Shown one piece after another: positions 23,001 through 33,990 of a stretch of DNA of 64,000 nucleotides. Made by a program: the position numbers and the translations under genes. Numbering within the stretch: the stretch's first letter is position 1; each line of letters begins with the position of its first letter. The notes under the pieces were generated by a model that saw only the letters and a program-made list of their open reading frames with translations, did not search any database and was not told the origin of the DNA. The DNA comes from Escallonia rubra (lineage: Eukaryota > Streptophyta > Magnoliopsida > Escalloniales > Escalloniaceae): positions 177,147-241,146 of the forward strand of contig JAVXUO010000055.1 in assembly GCA_033065855.1 (NCBI GenBank), given 5' to 3'.

Positions 23001-26000
23001 AATAACATATTTTATGGTCTTATTTTGTAGTGTGGATTATATTGTTCTAACTAGTGTTGATCGGGATGACATACCTGATGGTGGGAGTGGCCACTTTGCT
23101 GAAACCGTCAAAGCTATGAAGGTATATGCAGCTCGTTGAATGAGGGACATAATGTCTACTTAATTTTGGAGGTCTACAAATATTAACTTACGGTTTTGCA
23201 TCTTTTCAACTCTTTGGCAGAAACTTAAGCCCGATATCATGGTTGAATGTTTGACTTCTGACTTTCGGGGAGACTTAAATTCTGTATCGACTCTGGTACA
23301 CTCCGGTTTAGATGTTTTTGCCCACAACATTGAGACTGTGAAACGCTTGCAGCGAATTGTAAGAGATCCGCGGGCTGGGTGAGTTGTAGAGAAGTCGCAT
23401 TTTTTGCTTTTCATTTCAGCAAACACTTCGTACTTCTTTTGTTGCTCACTATGGTTTTAATTATTGTCAACGAATTTTTTTATGAGTTGTGGTTCATTGT
23501 TGCAGAAATTTGAATCATCTGTTTATAAAGTTATCAGGAGCATATCCTTGAAAGCAAGCTGTCTGTTGGCTTACTAATGTACTCAATTAGTTTATTATGC
23601 TTTTCTATTCCTTTACAAACTTTGAATTTAATTTTGCTCATCGTTAGTTAGTTCATGGTACTGCCTCCACTTTAGATGCCTAATGAGCATGTTAGACAAA
23701 TATTAATGGTACCAACTAGCGTTGTCAAATTTTTTTGCTCTGTTGTCCTCTTATTTTAGAATGTTCAGTTGAAATGATCGATTTTTATTATGTAAGTGTC
23801 TCCATTCAGCTTAGGTTCTTCTCGGAAAACTATCTCTACTGAATCTTTTTCTTACGATTTAATAACGTCTTTTTCTTGGCATTTTGTTTTTTAACCAAAA
23901 GATGGTCTGCATGTTCAGAGTTGCAATAAAGGATAACTGATTTATTTGCATGATTCATGCATGAGAGTTCAGGTAGTCAAGTTTAGGACTGCATTAGGCT
24001 GATTTTACTTTATATGGTGCTAATTTAAACAGTCCAGCTCTAAGGTGTACTTAATGATCTTTCTTGGATAACTGAATAGTGTACAGAAGGTTTAGGGCTT
24101 CTTGTCAGAGAAGGTTTGTCAAACATGACATGGTTAATACGCAAAAGTAAGGGTGCGAAGTGATCGACCAGTAGGTATAAAGTCAGAGTTGTGACCTTAT
24201 TGAGCTTTGTGCTATACTCCTGGATAGTGTTGAAAGAGCTGTTGAGGTTGTGATATAAACTCAGTCTCGATGTATGTGCCAGGTTTTGGGTGGTATGCTA
24301 CTTAAAGGGCTATAAAAACTGAAGAATTGGATGTATTATCATTACAATATAATGTGTGCACTTTTTGCAGTGTCTATAGGATGGGACTAAATCCAAACCA
24401 TTTTAGCACTTGAACATGCATTAGTGACAATGATGATTTAGATTTAGTAGAACTAGAAAAAATGTGTGGATTTAGACGCACTCTCTCTATGTGAAGCAGG
24501 AGATGCTACTCAGAATATGGATGAGTTATCGACGTCGCCATTCTAGTCTTTCATAGTACTATCCTTGTCATTTTTAATCCTGAAACTTGTAGTTTTCTAC
24601 TTTAAGAAGAGGTGAGAGGTGGAGAGAACTTTCATGGATGAATGTGGTAAGGGTTTGGTAGAGAGAAGGAGAAGAGAGCTGAAGAAAATGATGGAAGTTT
24701 TGTCTTTTCCTTTGTTCGCTCACATTGACATTGTGTCTCAGTTAAAATTCCTATTGATGTATAAGGAGTCAGGTAGCAAACTCTCGAACTATAGGGATTT
24801 GGACACCGAATAGGGCAAACTACGGGGAGGCCCTTAGCTCTTTTGCATTCTAAGCACCTTTATGCTGCTATTACAATGTGTGCATTATATGTCTGTTTTT
24901 ATCCGGAATTTAATATCTGCTTTTGTAGTATGTTCTAGTTCTCTTTTATGAACATGTTTCTAATAATTGACTGCTATCATACTTCGATGTAGGTATGAGC
25001 AGAGCTTATCCGTTTTAAAACATGCAAAGCTCAGTAAGGAGGGGATGATAACAAAGTCATCTATTATGTTGGGACTTGGAGAATCTGATGATGAGCTGAA
25101 GGCAACCATGGCTGATCTGAGGGCTATACACGTTGATATTTTGACTCTGGGACAGTATTTACAGGTGAGCTGATCTGCAAAGTACTTTCTGTTCCTGGTC
25201 TTGCGTTGCTGTTGTATGTAGCTGTCTTCCTCTAATGGGAGTTAAAACAGATCCAAACTTCAGAGTTGGTCTGCAGGCAACACTTTGGTATGGCCCACAG
25301 TGGCTTCATCTAGCTAATATATTATCTGTCCTTTAGAAATGAAAAGTTGGCCCCGGTGTACATGGCTCCCACCATTGTGGGATCTGGGAGGGTTGATGTA
25401 CACACTCTTACCCCACTTTTGGGGAGAGCTTGTTGTGTGCTTCGAACCCACATCCTCCAGGTTAGAATGGAGCAACCTGTGCACCAAGCTCACCCTCAGT
25501 GAGGATGGCAATTTTAACTTGATGAACAGTTTGTCTGAAGTTCAGCTCAAAAGTGGTCCATCAGGGTAGAGAACATATATAGCCTTGTCTTTAGTTGGAC
25601 TATGTTGTTCGAGTTCCCATAGTAACTCTTAAGGTTCACAAGATTTGCATAAGCTTGCGCCTGAGGCAGCCAACCACGCTGCCTTGGCCTATTCCTTTTA
25701 GCTGCATATGCTTTACCATGTTCTATTCGTACAGCCGACTCCGTTGCACTTGACTGTCAAAGATTATGTTACACCGGAGAAATTCGCATTCTGGAAAAGT
25801 TATGGAGAGTCTATCGGTTTCCGTTATGTAGCCAGTGGACCCCTGGTAAGTTCCTTTTGTGAAACTAATATCTCGAGTTTCATAGTAACATTGTAAATCA
25901 TGGTTCCAAACCAGGATAAACTTAAATATCTGTTGACACAGCTTACAAAGCTCCTCATTTATTGTTTTACATGAATTCGAAAACATCTTCGGTAACGTCA

Positions 26001-26096
26001 TCTTGAACTTTCCAGGTTCGATCCTCATACAGAGCAGGGGAACTCTTTGTGAAGACCATGGTAAAAGAGAGTGCCAGAAACACTTCCAGTATGTAG
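20020..26096 (+). CDS. LIP1P: Lipoyl synthase, plastid type (seven exons, 402 aa)
   Basis: Exons: 20020-20451, 20612-20775, 23031-23121, 23221-23378, 24993-25164, 25735-25845, 26016-26096, all GT/AG, frame intact to TAG at 26094. It is a radical-SAM enzyme that inserts two sulfurs into protein-bound octanoyl groups, making lipoyl cofactor, in plastids for pyruvate dehydrogenase. The radical-SAM motif CX3CX2C is C165, C169, C172 ([10 protein letters not shown]). The auxiliary cluster motif CX4CX5C is C134, C139, C145 ([12 protein letters not shown], then C in exon 2). The conserved RSSYRAGE motif, whose serine ligates the auxiliary cluster, is at the C-terminus. Residues 1-80 are Ser/Pro-rich, a plausible transit peptide, and the [20 protein letters not shown] block favours the plastid over the mitochondrial paralogue. 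The first ATG is used; the frame upstream starts only with TTG. Length fits the family (about 390-400). Confidence 0.96.
20861..20962. repeat. Perfect 51-bp tandem duplication in LIP1P intron 2
   Basis: Two identical adjacent copies (20861-20911 and 20912-20962), each starting agctctgtaactgttaagct and ending tttacatgctgc. It lies just after a T/GT-rich run at 20800-20842. Perfect identity implies a recent event. Confidence 0.95.
21250..22850. repeat. Probable non-autonomous transposon or repeat in LIP1P intron 2
   Basis: A C-rich accacc part (21755-21960) faces a G-rich ggtggt part (22180-22560), so the interior can fold back on itself, as in the two Mutator-like elements of this window. In the G-rich part a unit of about 90-110 bp containing gctgcgatgattggg...gtggttgttggttggtgggtggtg repeats three or four times. 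Clear terminal repeats and a target duplication were not found, so class and ends are unknown. Confidence 0.4.
25340..25510 (-). mobile_element. tRNA-derived SINE in LIP1P intron 5
   Basis: On the minus strand a tRNA-like head (gggtgagcttggtgcacagg) is followed by a B box in gtgggttcgaagc, then the SINE body (ctccccaaaagtggggtaag, catcaaccctcccagatccc, acaatggtgggagcc). It is the same family as the copy at 19000-19140. The target duplication was not resolved. Confidence 0.66.
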
Positions 26097-27289
26097 TTCG
26101 GGTATTGCTCAACATGCAATTATTACAATTGCTTGGACTTCAATCTTGATGGCGATAAGATGTGACTATAGCAGTTACGACTGGTGATACTTTTGTCTTG
26201 AGAGGCGACCCCATAAATTGCTGGTCTTTCCCAATTTTGACATCGTCTAAGCAAATTAACAGAGAAAATTGTATTTAGTACCACATGGCTCCTGAACCAT
26301 GGATATTACTAGGATTTTGGAAACATTATACCAAAGTGTATGGCACAAATGTATGCTTACATTAATTGAGAGTATGGAGTGTGTGATCATTCTGCATTCT
26401 GCACTCCCAGGAATATCTTTGCCTCAATTTGCTTTGGAGGAATTGCGCACTATGAATGATGAAAAGAACACAAACCCAAATTTGTGTTGATATGATTGAA
26501 TGCTACAACATCAATTTCAGTTAATGTTGTAGCGTAAAACGGCAAGAATCCATTCAAGTTAAGAAAGGTTTTGCCAAAGGAAAGTATATTGTATCTCATT
26601 ACTACTGCTGGCTCAGGTGGATTAGTTAGTTAGGGACAACTAGAGGAAGTGGTTGGTTGGCTATATGCAGCCGTGGTGCAGAATTCTGGACCATTTGACA
26701 CGGCAGACTTGCTTTGGAGGAAGGATATCGGAAAATGGCAGTCGGGATGCCCTTGAGATGGTTGAGGCCCAAATCTGCTGATTAACAAGTTACTAACGAG
26801 GGGTTTGGCAATGTGGGATTGGAACAAAATGAAATCGTTTGTCGTGGTCGTAGTAAGAGACCGACGACTGGCCTTCAGCTCTTTGCTTCTCCTCCTGCTG
26901 TTTTGGAAGGCTTGGGCTTGAATACTCGGGGTACCCAATGGCCGTTTATGGTGGCCTTTATTATGAGCTACCTAAATTGATTCGCACCTTCATTGGTAAA
27001 ATTTCAATGAAGACACGCATGAAAACACGATGTACAGCACACTGAAGCCCGCAAAAGCTGACCTTGCTTTGGTAAAAGCCGTTACAACTTTGACATTACA
27101 GATAACTAGACGGTTGTGCTTTTTTTTGTTGTTGTTGTTGTTGATAAATTCGAGAATTGCATATATAAAAGCTCGTGTGAGCATAATACAGGAAACGGTT
27201 TGAGAATCATGACATGCCATGATTTAGCAAATAGTTACATATGCAAAATAATAACATAAAATAAACACCTCATCGTGACATTTTTTACG
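26097..27289. other. Intergenic region downstream of LIP1P
   Basis: This includes the LIP1P 3' untranslated region. The open frames here have no family signature. A (gtt)n run lies at about 27127-27142. No RNA gene or transposon end was recognised. Confidence 0.5.
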
Positions 27290-28215
27290 ACAACAGCTCA
27301 ATACAAAAGTGTGGTGAGTAAAGGACATGCCTCACATGGTAGAAAAAAATCGTCAATCCAGTCTTGATATACATCAATTTTGGCTTGACATGCAAAAGAT
27401 GCGAGGACTTTAGCCTCCTTAAGCTGTGATTTGCTGGCCCTGTGGATACTGTAATAATGGAAATCAGTAATCATATAGCAAAAGTCATATATCATAGCTG
27501 CCACAAAGTCCAGAATATCTTCAGTGTCCGACATCTGAGAGAGTAAAAATGAGGAGTCAGTGTATAAATTAATGTGTAATATTTCTTTTGTGAGGGCCCA
27601 TTTTGTTGTAAGTAAAAGGCTTTTCACAACAGTTGTGCAAGAGTGAGATGCTAGAGTAGAGAAAGCAGCAGAATCACATTGATTATTCATTACGGTCAGA
27701 CATGTAACACCAATACCGGTCCTTAGGTTAATCTTGTTGTACGATATGGTTAGGAAAATATTTATTGTACTTTGAAGGTTATAAGAACAAAGATAAATTT
27801 TTGGTTTAATGAAAATTGGGTACTTTGTGTCATCTTTTTAGATACTTGGCTTTGGATTTGTCTTTTCGGAGAGTGGTATTGTAGGTGATTATCATATGTC
27901 CCATGTGAGTAATGTGTCTGACAGTGATTATAGGCTGAACGTTAGTGTATCGAAAAATTTGTTGGTTTTAATTTGTCCATATGAACTAGATGGTGGAGGC
28001 AATATATGTATTGTGGTATAGGTATTTGTTGGCGGGAGAAGTTTTGGTGAGCTAAGCAATAAGCAGACTTTGAAGGATGATCGAAACTGGTCAGATTTGA
28101 CTCCCAGAGGACCGCCAAACCAAATAGGCCGAACTCGTGGACACTGAATGAACAAGTGATCAATAGTTTCCTCCTGTAAGTTACACATCGGACAGGACGG
28201 TGAGTCTATAATCCT
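27290..28215 (-). pseudogene. LINE 3' end: zinc-binding RT domain and RNase H
   Basis: The minus strand encodes the zinc-binding zf-RVT block (CPMCNLQEETIDHLFIQCPR, then IWFGGPLGVK) at about 28200-28080. A broken RNase H domain follows at 27690-27298 (LHINLYTDSSFLLSQM, HRASKSQLKEAKVLASFAC, IDVYQDW). The order is that of a plant L1 ORF2. The HRASK...QLKEA...DW block closely resembles that of the LINE at 54.9-55.1 kb, so both belong to one family. The 5' part is missing; a MITE-like end abuts at 28216. Confidence 0.78.
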
Positions 28216-28430
28216 AAGAGTGTGTTCGGAATCACAGAATTGATGAGATTTCATTTCAAATCTTCAAGGTTTGTTGTTTGGAACATTAAAAAAAGGATTT
28301 GGATTTGGATTTCATTGGATTTGACTGAGTTTGTTTCTACAATGTGAAATCCGATGTTAAATGGTCGAATTTTATGAGATTTTGATTTATTTGAATTAAA
28401 AGTAATTTTATCTATCTTACCCTTTCTCTG
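28216..28430. mobile_element. Possible fragment of a Tourist-like MITE
   Basis: The sequence taa|GAGTGTGTTCGGAAT, followed by AT-rich repeats of ggattt and aaatcc, resembles the end and interior of the MITE at 9085-9526. No opposite end or matching duplication was found, so it may be truncated. Confidence 0.35.
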
Positions 28431-28544
28431 GATCTCTACAACAATGAACTCACCACCACTGTCTTCATTGCTGCCACAACCACATCATTTTTACTACCAC
28501 CACCGCCACCACTACTGCCATCATCCGATGAAAAATGGTTGGCC

Positions 28545-30343
28545 TTGGGCCTTCCCTTAGGCATTTTCATTCCTCTTCGGGGCCGCGCATCTCCGCAACG
28601 CCCACTATCTCTTACGCGCTGGCTCTGCGACGTCTGTCTCCCGAAGTCGCACGCCAACTACACGTTGCCTGCAGACGCGCGTCGTCTCCACGACACTCAT
28701 CGCTCTTGACCGCACGCCATCTCTGTGACGCCCGTCGCCCGCGACCACGAGTCACTTCCGCGACACTCGTCACCCGCGGTCGCTCGCGTCATCTCTGGGA
28801 TGTCCCTCCCCAACGGTCACATACTCCCAATTCCAACTTCCATCATTACCAGATATTGCATTCTCCATTTTTGTGCAACATTAACGCTCGGATCGTGTGC
28901 TGTCTCCGGGACACTCGATGCGTGTTCGTGCGCCGTCTCCGTGATAGAAGTCTCTCGCACCCATGCGTCGTTCATGCATCATGTGCCCCCCGCACGACGC
29001 CCACCTCCGCGACAGCCGTCGCCCACACCCATGCGCCACTTCCATGACATGTTCCCCTAGCACCAAGTATTTTCTCGCGACAGATGTCGCCGCCCCCATG
29101 CGCCATTCTCATGTTGATTGGCACCGCGCCCATGCGCCACTCTCATGTTATGTGCCCTCAGGCACCACATTCATTCACCATACCATGTACCCCCACCATG
29201 GACGTGGAACATGCTTCGACCCACTCTCCGGAGTGTGCAGCATTCTGAGGGGCTCCGCTCACAGTGCTCCGGCATGAGGACTATTTGCAGTAGGATAGAC
29301 TAGCTACCATAGAAGCTATCTCAACCTAGGACGGCTCGTATGACGCTAGGCATGCCCGAGCTGTGACCACGTCGCACTCACATTATCGGTGATCATCGGC
29401 GCCCACACTTGTTCACCACACCATGCGCCCCCGCCGTGGACGTGGAACATGCTTCGACCCACTCTCTAGAGTGTGAAACATTCTGAGGGGCTCCACTCGT
29501 AGTGCTCCTGCATGAGGATCCTTCGCAGCGGGATAGGCTCGCTACCACAGAAGCTATCTCTGCCTGTGGTGACTTGCATAACACTAGGCACGCCTGAGCT
29601 CTGACCACGTTGCACTCATGTTACCTATGGTCGCCGGTGCCCCTAGGTCACTCCGAGACAGGAGCATGTCTTTAGAGGGCAACATCGCACCTAGCCTACC
29701 TGGCATGGGCACATGGACCTTCCCTCACCACTATCAGGTTCTCTCTGCGTGTCTCGATGCACCCCTCTGGGATTCGGTGGCTAGGGCAAGGGCTTACTCT
29801 GATCATGCCGACGGTGTGTGCTCAGTCTTTTCAGACATGTAGAGTAACGCTGTATGGGGCAGACAACACAAATATGGGAACTGACAGTCCAACGGGGCAC
29901 CGGTATTTGTGGACCCCCTAATGACATGTCACTCTCAGGGGATGGCATATGGCAATTTATGACACATGCATACTTTTGCCTATAAATAGTGGACTTTGGA
30001 ATTCATGAAGAAGACTTTTTCTCATTCTCACAAAAATCACTCTCTTACTCTAGAATCCAGAGCTACTGAATTCTAGAGAGAGAAACATAATTGAACCGTG
30101 ACATTGGACATAACATCGACCGCGACGTTGGACCCCAACGTGGACCTTAGCTTGGACTGTCGGCCATGTTCGTCTCAACCTTGTTTTCATGGTAGTGCCA
30201 CTCCTCACAGCCTATCTGGGAAGCCTTGCTCTCTGCCCTTACTCCACCCTTACTGCATCTCACTTTGTACATCTGGCAGCGGACACAGACTGTATACTTT
30301 GTGGCACATCCACGTTGCTACGAACTCATTTTCCTTGGCATCA
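28545..30343 (+). mobile_element. Diverged, 5'-incomplete copy of the solo-LTR family
   Basis: Read on the plus strand, the last 1.2 kb parallels the solo LTR at 16323-18458 read on the minus strand. Shared blocks include ggaacatgcttcgacccact, the TATA region TATAAATAGTGGACTTTGGA (29981-30000), ctctagaatcc...attctagagagagaaac, a gggaagccttgctctctgcc block, and the terminal ccttggcatca. It therefore ends at about 30343. The 5' end is not clear: the GC-rich 28545-29100 part with cgacgcccgtcgc-like repeats is probably U3 but could be another repeat. No partner LTR, primer site or internal region follows. The arginine-rich frames here are repeat readings, not genes. Confidence 0.6.
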
Positions 30344-30914
30344 CATGTCATGGTTGACTTTGAGTAGTCTGATAATCACCCTTGTAATATTATGACCGGT
30401 CTATCTTTGAAAAATTAGTCAATAATGAAGGGGTACAAGTATCTAGTTTATGTTGCCACTGAGGAGAAGGCTAATTTGACATAGTTTAAGGTGGAAAAAC
30501 AAACAACTAGAGACACTCGAGTTACTCGAGCTTCGGCCATTGGTTCATAGCCAAGTGTCGGTAATGGTGAACACATAGGTAACAATGAAGATATTTTGGA
30601 TCCAGTTCTTGCTCAAACAAAATAGCAAAAGCAAGCTACTAGGATGAAGAGTTTTGATTGAAGATAAAACAGGTCAAAAACAACATTGAAAGTGTTCTTT
30701 GTATAATAAAATGACCGATGATGACAGTAAAAATCACAACAAAGTGTTGGGTATTGAACCCGATGGTCTACATGACGAACATGATGATGAAAAGTGTTCA
30801 TCTGTAATTGTAATTTAAACTGTAATTTGGAACCTGTAATGTAATATCAATTGTTGAACTTTTTATTTGTATGCTGGCAAGTTTACACCTTAATGAAAAA
30901 TCAAGTTTTTAGTC
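30344..30914. other. Intergenic stretch, no gene recognised
   Basis: AT-rich sequence. Stop-interrupted + readings around 30425-30700 (for example KGYKYLVYVATEEK) look faintly protein-like but match no family I know. Confidence 0.35.
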
Positions 30915-31260
30915 CTCACTAGCACCCTCATAAAAAAAATTAGGTTTTGAAGTTGTTCTTACTAACTACTTCTGTTATAGGCGGCTAACGGGAGAGCAAA
31001 ATCTCTGAGAGTGAAAATACGCCCAAGTTAACCACCTCTAACAGAAGCAGTTAGAGGAAGTGAATTTTTGCTCTCAGTATTTTGTTTTCCTCTGACCGTT
31101 TTTGTTAGAGGTAGTTAGCGTGAGAAAAAAAATCAGACGGTGAAAATTTGCTCTTGCTAACCGCTTTGCATACTAGCGGTTTGCTCTTGCTAACTGCTAC
31201 ACTTAACATCGGTCTACTAATGCTAAGAGCTTGTAACAGAAGTGATTCGTACGAAAGGCC
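30915..31260. repeat. Clustered direct and inverted repeats resembling a CACTA subterminal region
   Basis: Motifs such as gcggctaacgggagagcaaa, ctaaccacctctaacagaag, gttagaggtagttagcgtga and ttgctcttgctaaccgcttt recur in both orientations. Dense inverted gcggttagc and ctctaacag units of this kind are typical of the subterminal region of CACTA (En/Spm) elements. The sequence cactagcaccctc at 30916 could be a terminus, but no second terminus or 3-bp duplication was found and no transposase is present. Confidence 0.45.
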
Positions 31261-33263
31261 AGAATCCAAGAATTATGCATGTTGTTGTGCCCAACCTGCA
31301 CCTGTTCAAAACCAAATCCAACAATTCTTTCAATGCTATGCCTATTTAAAACCAAACCAATAATTTTCACAACCCAATCTAACAAATCTCACAATAAACC
31401 AAAATCAAAAGATGACAAAAGCAAAACAACTCAAAAAAATTAGTAAGTATATATCCAAAACCGTCAATTACTTCAAATGAGTACGGTTAATAGTAATGTG
31501 GAAAAAAAACCCTAGCTACACTTGCTCTAAGTTCATGAATTGTCTTATATCTAAAATTCAATGCATTTCTAAGAGACCAAGTCGTTGTGCCAAGATCTTC
31601 TATACGAACTATATAATCAATTTACACGAGCACATAAACCCCACAATCATAACTATTTCTATTTTTTTTTATCTGTCTTGCATCATTTCAGAGGTCCAAG
31701 TTTCCAACGTAGGGGTCCTCGTGATGGCTCCTATCCTATATTATTTTGTGGTCAACAGAAGAATAGTAGTCTGCAAATATAAAGTAGAAAATGTCAATAA
31801 ACATTAAAATACGATATTGTCAGTAATTAAACGTAAATTTTACACTAACCACTGCAGATATATACTTCTGTAAATGTTCTCCAGTAGTAAACCCAGACCA
31901 TCCTCCCTCACGCTACCATAAATGCAAACTGATCTTGTATCAATATTTAGGAGCAATAGAAAAAAAAATTGCAATGAAAATGAGGTATGAGTATCATATT
32001 CGCCTCCAATGCGTGACATGGATTCTCCATTCTCATCATGCGAAGCAATATATTTGAAGTTAACCAAGCACCCATGTTTTTCCCTCTCTTCTTTTTCCAG
32101 GCAGTAAGAGTCTCCATTTTATGCATCAAGACATGCATGAAAGCGGAGAGATAGATGTCAATCTTTACCATGGTTGAAGAGTTATAAAGCCGCTCTCTAA
32201 GCCTAAGCAAGTCTATATAGGTATACATAATAAAATTTTCAAGGTTCCTATCGGAAGCCATTGTCATAGATATCTCATGCAAAAGGTTGTATGTAAGCCC
32301 AATGAAATACTCATGAAGAGAATCTTGCTTATGCAACCTTAATACCTTGGCTAGTTTACCTTTGTCAGGCCAAATCTGTCAATGCTCTTGAGGAGTTTCC
32401 TGAGTTAGTTGACTCTAGGGTTGAGTATTCTAGGCATCACTCGGCAAGCCAAAAGATGATTCCTCATGGCATCCGCTATAAACATTGCAGAATTTATGAA
32501 CTTCGGCATTTTACCTTTTTATTGTCTTTTTCTGTTGTCAAGGGCACCCTCCATAGGCTAGTCGAACCCTTTCCAGTGACTTAAATATGGAACTACCCAA
32601 GTCAACATAAACAAAAGATTAAAAAAGGAGATACGTGAGGAAAGTCTTAGTTTTATTTAATTTAAGTGACAAATTTTGTTCGACTATCTCCTTTTATCTC
32701 ATTTTATCTCACCGCTAGCTCTAGTTAAGAAAAATGATTGAGGAAATAAAAATTTATGACTTGGAACCACAATATCTTAGGCAATCTAAGCATATCATTA
32801 TTATCAAAAGGGCAGTTTCTTGTCTTTTATATCCACAACAATATATTGAAGTTAACATGTGGTTGATATTCTTGACACATCACAATTTACATGTTATCTA
32901 AAATTTTATTCCAATTTTTTTGTAGGAAATTTTCAAATTTATGTTGTGCATGATAAAAAAAAAAGAAAAGAAAAGAAAGAATGGACCAAAAGCCACATCT
33001 TTGTTTACCAAATGAAGAAAATATCATTAAGCCCTTTGAGGTTTGGGTATAATTCGAGTCAACCTTATCAAGTTTCAAAAGCTTACATGTCAGACCATGA
33101 TCTGAAAGATTCATAGCACAATTACTCTTCTGTTGTAACACCGATTATATCTTAATACACCTTGTGCTTATGGCATCATCTTCTACTCTATAATACTTAC
33201 AAATTTTATACACGTACTTATCCCACATCTTTCACTTTCTTCCACACACACTAACACGCCCGT

Positions 33264-33309
<46 letters not shown>

Positions 33310-33990
33310 TGTCTCTCTCTTTCCTCACTGTGTGCGTCTGTGCGCTTGCGCACGAGCGCGCGCGCGTGTGGGGATGAATTCAATCAATGAGTGTGTGTTA
33401 GATTACATTTGTCTGTTGTTTTGTCAATTTGACGGATAATTTCAGAAGTATAATATTAGGTGGTGCAAGAATAATGAAGAGCAATGAAGGCTATTTACTC
33501 AATCAAGTGGCAAGATTGTGAAATCTCTTTTTAGGGTAAAATAACAATGACAGAAGATATAGATTGTTACTTTATGAAGGCCGGAGATGTGCAATGGCAT
33601 AGGTTCACTCTGAATAAAATCCAAGACAAAATATTAAAATGGATGTAGATTCACATAATCCCTTTTATATGTGTATGTACGAAGAAGTATTAGCATACAA
33701 CTTGCTCAAAATTAATATGACATATTATTCAGAAAAGCACTCAGTATGAATGTGGAGAAACTGCAAACACAACTTGGAACAAAAGAATTCAACACATCCC
33801 TTATTTGAGAAGAGCAAAATGTGCATTGAAACTCTCTCAAGCCAAACTCCAACAACGACTCCATTTAGAAATTCTTCATCTTCTTAAACCACTTCCATCA
33901 CTACCAGATTCCTTCCTTGTTAGCCCCTTCCTTTAATTAACCTGGTTTTCTACCAATTATCGCTTTTATGCCTTTATACCCTATGCATAT
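31261..33990. other. Intergenic stretch with a (CA)n microsatellite; no gene recognised
   Basis: A minus-strand frame at 32336-31947, with further minus-strand reading up to about 32510, looks partly coding (HEYFIGLTYNLLHEISMT, YTYIDLLRLRERLYN) but has stops and is not recognised. A (CA)n run lies at 33265-33307, followed by alternating cgcg at 33350-33367. The last bases before 33991 are the left flank of the Sirevirus. No RNA gene was seen. Confidence 0.4.

Noticed and set aside
28535-29277. Long Arg/His/Pro-rich plus-strand frames that look like small proteins
   Set aside because: They are readings of GC-rich repeat sequence belonging to the LTR family; several frames are open at once and no domain is present.
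31947-32336. 129-aa minus-strand frame
   Set aside because: Partly protein-like, but no family is recognised and there are stops around it; not called as a gene.
33265-33307. CRISPR-like or other short regular array
   Set aside because: It is a simple (CA)n microsatellite; no spacer-repeat structure occurs anywhere in the window, and the sequence is eukaryotic.
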